From Lasioglossum baleicum (Eukaryota; Arthropoda; Insecta; Hymenoptera; Halictidae): 64,000 nucleotides of DNA. Numbering within the stretch: position 1 is the first letter of the stretch; every line of letters begins with the position of its first letter. The translations under genes were made by a program, and so were the position numbers. Location of the stretch: NCBI RefSeq assembly GCF_051020765.1, contig NC_134932.1, positions 11,160,001-11,224,000 of the forward strand, read 5' to 3'. The notes under the pieces were generated by a model. The model was not told the DNA's origin, did no database searches, and saw only the letters and a list, made by a program, of their open reading frames with translations. Positions 22,539 through 31,948 of this stretch are shown here, one piece after another.

Positions 22539-23294
22539 AAAGGAGGAGAAGGTGGAGAAGGAGGAGGAGATGAAGCGGGAGTAAGAGCAGAAGAATGGGG
22601 GCGGAGGGGTGCGGGGGAGGCGCAAAAGGGAGGCGGTGGAAGGTGAGGAAGAGGCGCAGGAGAGGGATGGAGGGCCAGCAAAAGGGATCGGGGATGGAGA
22701 CGGAAAACTGTGGATCGTTGAACGCCGACCTCTGGACTCTGAACTTTCCGGGGGTTGGCGAGCGGTGCGCAGGGGGTTTGCAAAGGGGTGGACCCGGGGG
22801 GGAGAGGCGGGAGGGACGCGGTACACCATTGGTTTTAGCCGGCGGATTCTGCGTATATCCGAAACTGAACTAAATACCAGGGGGACACCGAGCTGCCGAG
22901 GAGATAACGAGCGAACTCGTGAAACGGCCATAGATCAGCCGGCTTAATTATCTCCACGCATCGCTGCCTACCCCTTCTAATCGCCGGCCTACACCCACGT
23001 CCGTCCGAGAGCAGCAGCCAAGTCCCCGTTCCATTGGCCGTCGAACGCGCGGCAATCCTTCGGCCACCCTCTCCGGGATCATTTCATCTCCATGCACAGA
23101 GAACACCAGGCCGCACCGCGTGATCCGTTCGGCCGCGAGAGTGTCGTCCGTCAGGAATTTCGGGGGATGAAGACACTTCTATCCCGCAGACGAAACAGAG
23201 CGGAGAAACAAGTATAAAATCGCTGTGCAACATCAATTTCACCTGGCGAGAAAGGGGATCCCGTTGCGACGCACCCGTGCGTCTGCATCTTTGG
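22535..23294. other. Purine-rich then GC-rich unannotated stretch
   Basis: Long frames on both strands (for example 22412-22783 minus, 22609-22947 plus) are Pro/Ser-rich or Gly/Arg/Glu-rich products of the GGAG/CTCC composition. No domain was recognised. Confidence 0.5.

Positions 23295-23322
<28 letters not shown>
23295..23322. repeat. (CT)n microsatellite
   Basis: About 14 uninterrupted CT units. Confidence 0.95.
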
Positions 23323-23326
<4 letters not shown>

Positions 23327-25878
23327 GCTGAACGAGGCCCGTCGACGATTTGAATATTTCATGCTTATCAACTATGCATCACGTACACTGTCTCGGCCGG
23401 CTCGTATTTACAAGAGTATCACGAGGAATCTTAAGTTTATTCCCACTTCGGCTGTATGTTTGTACGCAATAAGATATGTTGATATTCCTCCCGTCTAACC
23501 CCTTCTTTCCCTCTATCATCCCCCTCGGCCGAGCGATGCCGAGCGAGGCAACACCAACCCTCGTTCCTTTTTATCTCCGCAAAGTTTCCACCCCATCAGG
23601 CTCACCCTCGTAACCCCCACACCTCCTTCCTGGCCTCCCTCCTTCCTCCTCTCGCACTCTCTCTTCCAACCTTCGCCCTGCACCCTGTTACACCCTCGCC
23701 ACGAAACCTCGCCCCGCGTTCCTCTTTCCGCTACCGGGCACGAACCACCCTCAACCCATTCCCTGGCAGCCCCTACCTCCTACGAAGCGCCACGGCAGTC
23801 ATGGCGGCAGTTACGGAATCAATAAAAGTGGTGCTCATGCGCCTCAACTGCCGTCGCTACTGCCGTCCGCCGCCACCTCTCGCACCCCCGACCCCATCTT
23901 CCCACCCTCCTTCCAAGCTTCCCAGCAAAACCACCCCTTTCTCTCCTCTCCTCTCCTCTCTCCATCGCTGTTTCTCTCTTCTCTCTGTCCTGTTCGCTCC
24001 CAGCACGCGGCACGACGTGCTCCCACCACCCTGGATTTCGTCAGCCGCCTCGCACAACCACCCCAACCCGCCCCCACGACGAGGTCTTTGAATCGCGCCA
24101 ACTCCAACCTCTCTCCTCCTCGTCGTATCCATCCTTCCCGAAACTACACCTAAAACTATACACACCGACCATCCTACCTGTACCGGGTGTCCCGATAGCA
24201 ATTTTTTCCTTTACCCACCCCCGACCGGGCTGCAACGCGGACAGTAAATCGCTCCCGCATAACGCCGGACACCACGTTGAATTTTGATCGCATATGTGGA
24301 CCCTGAAGACCACGGATCCTTGGGTGAGACGCCTCCCATGCTATGGTTTCGTTATCCCCCTGCAGCATTTCTGGAATTCATGGGGAAGTTGCTTGGCGCC
24401 TCATAACGCGGTGCGCGTCATGTTTGATTTTTAGCCTTTTACCTTCGATGTAATCCTTTTGCCATTTCTGAATTTACTCGAAAGAATACGCCCGGAATTT
24501 TGGTTTACCTCGTGGGTGGGGTGTTAGGCTTCAATTGTTGTGTTTGAGGAAGGGTTGATCCTGTTTGGATCGTTTTCAAGTGATCCAGAGGAATGGAGGA
24601 GTTTGAAATCTTGATTCGAGTGGGCATAAAGAGATCCACATCCCCTGTATCGGTGCTAGAATGCTCGTAAAAGGTGTACGTCCCTTTGTCCCGACGAAAT
24701 AAGCCAACAATTTCAGGTTCCGTGGGGTTATGTGCCTCGAGTACGTGTTAGGAGCAGCGTTTCGCGGTGAATGACAAGGGGTGAATGGATAAGCTCGAGT
24801 GTTATCAGTTCCTGAGCCTGTGCTTCACTACCAATCTCGGCTGAGTGTATTCTCTTCACTGAAATTGAGCTGTGTTCATCGCTTTACTACCATCCCTTTT
24901 ATTCTGCATAAGGCAGTGATCGATTCGAACGCGATCTTCATTTTAAATCAAATCTAATCGAATCCCTAATAGAATACACGAATTTCTCTTTAACGCCATT
25001 TCATATAAATCGATGAGAACGGCGTAAACAATATTGTAAAAGTGTCCAAATCTGGTGTGGTATTCAAGTACACAAACGCGATCATTTCGAAGCTACTAAT
25101 TCAATTCTTTGCGCACGCTGTGGAAAATTCTCTTCATGGTATACTCCACATACACAACTCGAATATGCTTAAAATAACTTTTTCTTTTTCGAAAACAAAG
25201 ATAAATTCTCTCCCACACCGATTCCATCGATTCCCAAAAATCTGACATCCTCCGACTAAATCACGCGCATAAATATCCACAATCTACCCACACCGAAAAA
25301 TCTACAAAAAAAACCCATAAAACTTGAAACATATTCTACTCAATAAATTCATCAGATGGAAACACTGGGTCCAATAATTTTTTTCATAATCTTGTATCGG
25401 TTCCGGCTCGCGACCGTATCGGCGATCGCAACACGGTATCGGCGGTATGATAAACGATGCCAGATTATTTATACGCGGAATAAATATTTCCCGGGTCGGG
25501 TTCGGAAAATATCGCGTGTAGATCCGAAATATAAAAACTGGGGGAAAAACGCCATTCGGGAGGAAGGGCGGTGTATGTTTGTGGGCGTTATCTGTTTCGC
25601 GGCCGATTTCATTGAAGAGACACCTAGAACGCGCCTTCGAATCGAACACGAATAAATCCGTCTATGTTACGCCAAACATCGCGCACAAACACTGTGTGCT
25701 ATGCACTGATTTTATTTAGATTTCGTTTCTATAAAACTCATCCCCGAAGACGTAAACGTAAGGGGCCATTTGTCAGATGTCGGTGACTAGGGAAGTCAAG
25801 TAGCATTTTCTAAAATATTCTACATCAATTTTAACAGTTCCGATAAAAATTGACAAGTCAATTAATTGTACTCACCAC
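23323..25878. other. Unannotated stretch: C-rich 23.5-24.2 kb, AT-rich towards 25.8 kb
   Basis: The strand-biased C/T-rich segment (23.49-24.15 kb) explains its opposing long frames. From 24.9 kb the DNA is AT-rich. No gene was recognised. The last 8 bases, CTCACCAC (25871-25878), are the left target duplication of the adjacent hAT element. Confidence 0.5.
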
Positions 25879-26063
25879 TAGGGATGGGATCAAGTACCTC
25901 GCAAGCAAACAGGTTCGCAGTGTTCGCACCTTGATTGATGGAATTCGAACTCTCTATAAGTACTTCGAAAAAAAAAATAGTACTCCCAAGTATACTCGAA
26001 CCTTTGCCAGACAGTTCCGAACCCTTTAAAAGTACTGTGGTAAACGTAAATAATACTTGCAAG

Positions 26064-26285
26064 TAGGGTTTCCAGATCTTCTATATTTGATATGAGTCTT
26101 CTATATTTGAACTTGATCTTTACGTACCTATAGGAATTTTCAAAAATCTTTGTTTGAATAAAAAAGTGTAAAATGTGCTGTGTACCTCTTTTACTTGAAC
26201 TCCTATATTTTGAGCCTATCTCACATATACATATACATAATTGCAGTTTTCACTACTTCTTCTATATTTGGATAAAACATTTCTA
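26064..26285 (-). mobile_element. 222-bp hAT miniature element nested in hAT copy 2
   Basis: It is flanked by CTTGCAAG (26056-26063 and 26286-26293), itself a palindrome and a fit to nTnnnnAn. One end is TAGGGTTTCCAGAT. The other end has lost about 9 bp of its terminal repeat, reading TAGAAATGTTTTAT on the minus strand where its relative at 27343 reads TAGGGTTGCCAGAAATG. On the minus strand it is nearly identical to 27343-27567. Copy 1 of the host element has an unoccupied CTTGCAAG at 47-54. Confidence 0.93.
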
Positions 26286-26461
26286 CTTGCAAGTATACTC
26301 GAATCTTGGTCGAACAGTTCCGAAACTTTCGAAATTTTTATAAATATGTTGTTCCAGCGCGGCATCTGTTTATTTTTTTTTTTTTTTGTAAACACGCTGT
26401 GGAGATGAGAGAGAAAACGGGATCTCATCTAATTTGACATGCTTCTACCGATGATTGTAGT

Positions 26462-26997
26462 TTGGAATGTACTTTGCGACAAAAGCTCTCTTCTCTGATA
26501 TATTATATCGAACATTATCTAGGTGATGTCGAGAACAGTCATTTGTATATGTTAGCTGCATTATTGGATCCACGATTCAAAACATTAGCTTTTTCTAAAG
26601 ATGAATCTATCCCTCGAGCACGAGATGCCTTGACTGATATAGCCACTAATTATATTAACAATGATAATTCATCTACAACATGTGATAGTTCACGACGCAG
26701 ATGTCCGAAAATCGGCACAATAGCGAATGATCAATTTGGTCATCCTTCGACAATGAAATAGCAATTACAAATAATACGATACCTATCTGATCGTCTGCTG
26801 TGTTAGAAGTGGAAAATTATCTAAAATCACAATATTTAGAACGCAAAGAAGACCCGTTATTATTTTGGCGTGAAAATTCAATAAAGTAGCCCATTTTATC
26901 AAAAATTGACTATCTTTGTATAATGGCCACATCTGTATCTTCAGAAAAAGTTTTTTCAAAAGCAGGAAATATCATGGATAAAAAAGAAATAGGATAA
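26462..26997 (+). pseudogene. hAT transposase C-terminal fragment in copy 2 (pseudogene)
   Basis: The first frame (26462-26761, 99 codons) contains LYMLAALLDPRFKTLAF and stops at TAG at the same place as copy 1. Homology continues in another frame with the same TGA (about 26789) and VENYLKSQYLERKEDPLLFW, the start of the hAT dimerisation region. From 26923 the frame reads SVSSEKVFSKAGNIMDKK but is cut short by a one-base loss in an A run, ending at TAA 26995-26997. Compared with copy 1, nine extra bases lie near 26485, and substitutions include T/A, K/E and V/A in the first frame. The catalytic core is absent. Confidence 0.85.
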
Positions 26998-27342
26998 AAC
27001 CAAGTATTGTAAATGAAATATTATTCTTAAATAGGTACGAATTAAATAAAGAAAGTGCTTAAAACCTACTATGCAGTTCTGATTTCCAAGATTCGAGTAC
27101 TACTTGTGAAAGTTTCGATTACTTTCAACATCGAAGTACTTATAAGTATCTTTTCGAAACTTGTAAATACTCATTCCGAGGTTCGATAACTACTTGTATA
27201 CAATGAATACTTTTCAAGTATAATTATTGAAACTTTTATTGCTTTTAAGTAGTACTCGCAACCCATGAAATGAAACTTGGTTATTGAACTTGACTCGGAT
27301 TCGTGAGTACATATTGAACTTGATCCCATCCCTACTCACCAC

Positions 27343-27567
27343 TAGGGTTGCCAGAAATGTTTTATGCAAATATAGAAGAAGTAGTGAAAACTGCAATTAT
27401 GTATATATGAGACAGGCTCAAAATATAGGAGGTTCAAGTAAAAGAGGTACACAGCACATTTTACACTTTTTTATTCAAACAAAGATTTTTAAAATTCCTA
27501 TAGGTACGTAAAGATCAAGTTCAAATATAGAAGACTCATATCAACTATAGGATATCTGGAAACCCTA
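27343..27567 (+). mobile_element. 225-bp hAT miniature element abutting hAT copy 2
   Basis: The ends are TAGGGTTGCCAGAAAT and, on the minus strand, TAGGGTTTCCAGATAT. The 8-bp CTCACCAC is present on both sides (27335-27342 and 27568-27575), and the left one is shared with hAT copy 2. An AAATATAGAAGA motif recurs just inside each end. It is non-coding. It is nearly identical to the inverted copy at 26064-26285, so one active family made both. Confidence 0.95.
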
Positions 27568-27575
27568 CTCACCAC

Positions 27576-28589
27576 CAATGTGCTCAGATAGTGAAGATAA
27601 TGAAAATTTGATGTCGATCGAAAGAAGCGTCACCGTTGCACCAAAAATAGCAAAGCGAAGAATCGATGATGGGATCATCCTGCAGCGTTAAAGATCATGG
27701 CAGCTCGGGCCCAGCGAAATAAAATGTAAATAAAGCACGTAGGCTAGCGTGAAATGGAAACGAGCCAGCGTAGAGACACGAACGGCCATAAATCGGACTG
27801 TGTTCCCGCGAGCGTAACAACAGCGTTTCCGGGCGCGGCGAGTTCGATCGTAGCGTGCGGTTGATCGAACCGTCCCGCCGCTAATTTCGCGGGTATCTGA
27901 TTAATTAACCGGTAGAACGGCGCGCAGCCCTGGCCACGGTGATTAATCATTTGACCGTGGCCCGGTAAACAAGCGTTCCTGCGGCGGTTGGTAGCTTTTC
28001 CACTCGTAGGACACCGAATTTTCGAAAGCGGAGGGGGTACAGGAGACGAGCGGTGGTTCGAAAACAGTGGTGGACAAGGGGTGAAACGGGGGGAACGGGG
28101 TGACTAGCGAGCACGTAATGCCGGAATAATGTCTCGCATAAACTGCGGCTAGTCGCGGCGCGGCTGTGCGTGTGTGCATGCACCAGCTCCGCGAAAACAA
28201 CGTCATACGTTGTAACGCGTACGCACCTCGTTACAGCCCTGTCATACGTTACACGCGGAATCGATCCGATCGACGCTTGCGGTCCCGGTCGACAACGAGT
28301 CGACCCAGGATGCTCGCCGAAAAATTGAGAAATCAAAGGGTCTTCCGGGAATTCACCATCGAAATTGCCAGTCCGACAATGTTTTGCAAATGATCGCTGA
28401 AAATGCTGCAACCACCGGACCCTCCGCAACGATTCTTCATTTTACATTCAGACGAATCCTTACACGAATTTTATACTTTTATTCTGCGTGGTTCCTGTTC
28501 GTTCTAAGCACATCATCTGATCTATCTAAGAAAATAAAGAATTTTATCTCTGTGGATGGCACCGATTCAGAATTGTTTAATTAGCGACA
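27576..28589. other. Unannotated unique-looking stretch
   Basis: No gene supported. The GC-rich core at 27.75-28.4 kb has overlapping frames on both strands (for example 27947-28429 minus). GCCATAAATCGG at 27785-27796 recurs at 59684. Confidence 0.5.
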
Positions 28590-28613
28590 CTCTCTCTCTC
28601 TCTCTCTCTCTCT
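28590..28613. repeat. (CT)n microsatellite
   Basis: About 12 uninterrupted CT units. Confidence 0.95.
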
Positions 28614-29940
28614 GCGTCCACGCAACTCGTTACGCGAGCAGCAATCTTGCTCCTCAATATAATCGTTCAATGGCTAATGACGAATAATTTCGCGTATGGC
28701 CGATGCAAATTTTCAAAGGCGATACGATCTTCATTGCCCGGCCTGCCCGTCGCAATTAGCGTTTAATTGAAAAATATCCGTAATCACCGGCCCGGAGATA
28801 CTCGCCGACTGATCGTCTGCTCGGAGGATCTTTCCGGATCGACTCGGCGCGTTTCGATCATTCCTTTTTTTAGCAGGTCGATTTTCTCGAAGCAATTTTT
28901 CTGCTTCCGCGCGTCGTAATTAACTGGCACCCTCTAATTTACGTGAACGTGTCTCGGGCCACGTTAGCTGCCTTGGGTTATTACAAAATGCGTTTATAAA
29001 ATTATTTTAACGCGGCTCTGCGTTCTTGGTATATGCAGCGTGTACTCGGTAACTGTCTATTTGTTGTGTGTCTGCGGGAGCACAATTTATCTAAATAAAT
29101 TCTCATTGCTAACGGTTCAGTAGAAAATATCCAAAAAACAGTAAAAATTTCTAATTTCCCAGAAGGGATCACACCAATTCAACTCACCCTCAGATTGAAC
29201 CATCTCGCATTTTCCTCAGACATCCTCGGACATCCTTCAGAGACCCCAGGAGCATACCTGGAACAAACTATTAAACTCGTTAATATACCAGCTAGCTTAA
29301 CGACCAATAAATTCGTCGGACGATCCCCAAACAGTTGAACCGTTCACTCGCCGCCCCTGCGTTCACTCCCTAGGGATTCCAAAGACAAGGAACACACAGT
29401 TTAAAACGGCCTAATAGCCAAGATAAAGGTCTCGGCTAATTAACAGTGTATCGCGGGTTTCCATAGCCAACGGACGATTCGAAAACAATCGTCGAAGGGT
29501 TGGGCGGTTACAAGCGATCCAGAAGTTTTTCGGTTGTAGAAACTGGGAAAGAATGCCGGTAGCCGGGCACGGGGGTAGCTCGAAACGGACGATCCTTTCA
29601 CGGTGAATGGGTCGTACTCTCGAGGCGAAATAGGCCATAGCTGCAGCAACCAATGGGCAATGCAGCCCGTGGCAAAGTATGGCGAGCACGTCTGTATTGG
29701 TTGTAGACGTCGCCGTCGCGAGCCGAGCCCCGTGTTCAACCCCGTAGCAAGGTGTGTGTACGGGGTGCGATATGGTGTTTTAACCTTCGGGTAACTCTCC
29801 AAGCCACCTTCGTTCAGAAGCAAGTTGCGCCACTAGCCGCGTGCCACCGTGGAAACCGCCTATCCTATCCGAGGCGATAAACGCTTCTGCTCTGCTCTAC
29901 TCGGCTCTGCACAGCTGAAATCTGGCCATCCTACTTAGCC
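28614..29940. other. Unannotated unique-looking stretch
   Basis: No recognisable gene, RNA gene or repeat. Confidence 0.5.
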
Positions 29941-30392
29941 ACGTGATTCATAAATAATGCAGAAACCCTCACGGAACCTTGAACGGTTCCTCCGGTCGCT
30001 GACAGAATTCCTTCGGGCTCGATGGGGTCGATGAAATCGCACTGATTGCGAATAGTCGAGTTTCGCACCGGGGAAATTGAGCGTTTGGAGAAGTGAGCTG
30101 TTGCTGCCTGGAATGTGATTGATAAGGAAAATTGAAGGACTGTTACTGGTTAGCAGCATGTTTGAGGGAATGAGGTGGCTTGACGCGGTTCGTAAGTAAT
30201 GTAGAAAACGCCATAGGACCTGCAATTCTTCCTCTGGTCGAGAAATATCTCGAGTAGAGCACTGAGTAGTAAATGGCACTGATTAAAAATGTTTAAATTT
30301 GAAACTCTCTCGAATTCTTGCATACAGATTGTTAAAGAAAGACAACCCTTCGTGTCTCTAAGAACGTGATTGATAAACATAATTAATAGGCG
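29941..30392. repeat. Diverged tandem duplication, two ~245-bp units
   Basis: Unit A (from 29941) and unit B (from 30183) share ordered blocks: ACGTGATTCATAAATAATG / ACGCGGTTCGTAAGTAATG, then TTCCTCCGGTCG / TTCCTCTGGTCG, then GCACTGATT, then GTGATTGATAA (30115 and 30365). Spacing is kept at 242-250 bp. Minus-strand frames across the units are in different phases, which argues against a coding repeat. Confidence 0.65.
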
Positions 30393-31400
30393 ATACCGAA
30401 GCCGAGGCTAAGAACTATGACTTTGTTGTAAATCTGAGAGGGCTGCTTCACGAGATAACTGGGGTATACAGTCGATTATAAAAGCTTAATTTTAATGATT
30501 GAAAAGTAAATTGGAACTTAGAATTTAGTTCGAGAGCGTCTTTATTTGCTTGCGGAAATCACAAAGCAAAAGAATGAAAATTATGATTTAATCATCAAAT
30601 TGGTTTCGAGTAATACAGATAACGCACTCAAGAGATACTTTCACGTTAAACTGTACGGTTCTATCTCGGTCGATGAAGTCATCTGACACAATTTCACCCA
30701 GACACTTATCTCGCACTCTTTTCCCATCGATCATTGCACCAGCGATTCTACAATCAACGGTTTCCACCAACGAAGCGCCGGCAAGAACACAGAAACTTCA
30801 TTCGTAATATCACACAGATAGATTAAACGCTTCTGCATATGATTTATACGCACACTAGAAATTCATTAATAGATTGCGATAACCGGCTGACATTCCAACG
30901 TTATCGTGTCGTTGAAATAATTGTTATCGCTGCCGGTGTGTGGTGTCCCACGCGATGTTAACGTCGTTAAGTATAATAACGGTGAACTATTTCACCGTCG
31001 TAGGAGCACCGTACCACCGAAAAAAGGTAGTAAAAGAACGTATCAGAAAAAAACTTGCTGCAAAATAGCTGTTAGGGGCAATAAATCGTGTGTAGATGTC
31101 GGGGTAATTGTTACCTGTACGTACGTCTGTAACCGTTTTTCCGTTCTTTAGTTTCTATCCGATAAAAAACTTCTCGAAGTAGATATGTAATCTCGTTTCC
31201 CCCAGAGCGATAGGATCTAATTGGTTTCAGCAAGCACTTTCTGAAATTTCCTACAATGTGCCCAACTTTTTAACGTTGCCGAGTTGCTAGGAAAATGTAG
31301 ACCAAAGCAAATTGTTTCTAAGAAATTTTTTCAGAAATTTCCGGTTACATTAAAAGAATTCCACGTGAAAGCAACGAAAGAGCATCCCATTAATATAATA
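30393..31400. other. AT-rich unannotated stretch
   Basis: No gene recognised. The final TA (31399-31400) is the putative target duplication of the mariner-type remnant that follows. Confidence 0.5.
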
Positions 31401-31446
31401 TTCGGACGCTATGGTGCAATATTAAAAAAGTTATCGTCCTTTCAAG

Positions 31447-31928
31447 CAGAGATGGGCATTATTAGGTGAAACAAATATTTCAAATACTATTTAATATTTT
31501 AGATTTTATTTTGCTTGAAGAAAATACTATTTTAAATAAGATATACAATTTCGAAAATAAAATATTTCTATTTTAACAATCTGAACCTCAAAATAAAATA
31601 TTTCTATTTTAACAGTCTGAACCCTCAAAATAAAATATTTCTATTTTAGCAATCTAAACCTCAAAATAAAATATTTCTATTTTAACAATTTAAAATTGAA
31701 ATTGAAAATAAAGGCGAAATACAAATATTTACAATATTCTTCCAATAAAATATTATTTTCAAATACTATTTTCAAAAAAAAAATCACTGCCTCAAACAAA
31801 TTATTTTATTTTCAAAAATTATTGCATCAAATAAAATATTTTATTTTCAAAGTTGTACACATACTTTAAAACAAATAGGATTATATATTCTATATTTACT
31901 ATTTAAAATACTATTTTCCCCAGCTCTG
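31447..31928. mobile_element. 482-bp hAT miniature element with CAGAGATGGGCA ends
   Basis: The left end CAGAGATGGGCA and right end (minus strand) CAGAGCTGGGGA form short inverted repeats. The 8-bp duplication CTTTCAAG is perfect (31439-31446 and 31929-31936) and fits nTnnnnAn. The interior is very AT-rich, built of AAATACTATTT-like motifs in both orientations plus a 36-bp minisatellite. No coding sequence. Confidence 0.93.
31554..31695. repeat. 36-bp minisatellite, about 4 units, inside the hAT miniature element
   Basis: AAAATAAAATATTTCTATTT starts at 31554, 31590, 31627 and 31663 (periods 36, 37, 36). The units are separated by AACAATCTGAACCTC-like spacers. Confidence 0.9.
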
Positions 31929-31948
31929 CTTTCAAGAGTGTCCGAATA

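Larger units (their letters stand above)
25879..27334 (+). mobile_element. hAT element, copy 2, complete ends, with a nested miniature element
   Basis: The inverted ends are perfect over 17 bp: TAGGGATGGGATCAAGT at 25879-25895 and its complement at 27318-27334. The flanking 8-bp duplication CTCACCAC is at 25871-25878 and 27335-27342. The total of 1456 bp includes a 222-bp nested element plus its 8-bp duplication. Both subterminal zones are dense in motifs related to AAGTAYTCGAA in both orientations, as expected for transposase-binding regions of hAT elements. The coding part is only a broken transposase C-terminus, so the element is non-autonomous and was moved by a transposase supplied elsewhere. 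Confidence 0.95.
31401..31946. mobile_element. 56-bp mariner-type remnant, split by a hAT miniature element
   Basis: The ends TTCGGACGCTATGG (31401) and AGAGTGTCCGAA (to 31946) are inverted and flanked by TA on both sides. GCAATATTAAAAAAGTTATC near 31415 matches the right arm of the element at 60827-61201. Removing the inserted hAT element and one target copy leaves only 56 bp, so this is an internally collapsed member of that family. Confidence 0.7.

Noticed and set aside
29935..30380. Minus-strand frames with a repeated ...YESR / YEPR ending
   Set aside because: The two frames are in different phases; the similarity comes from the DNA-level duplication.
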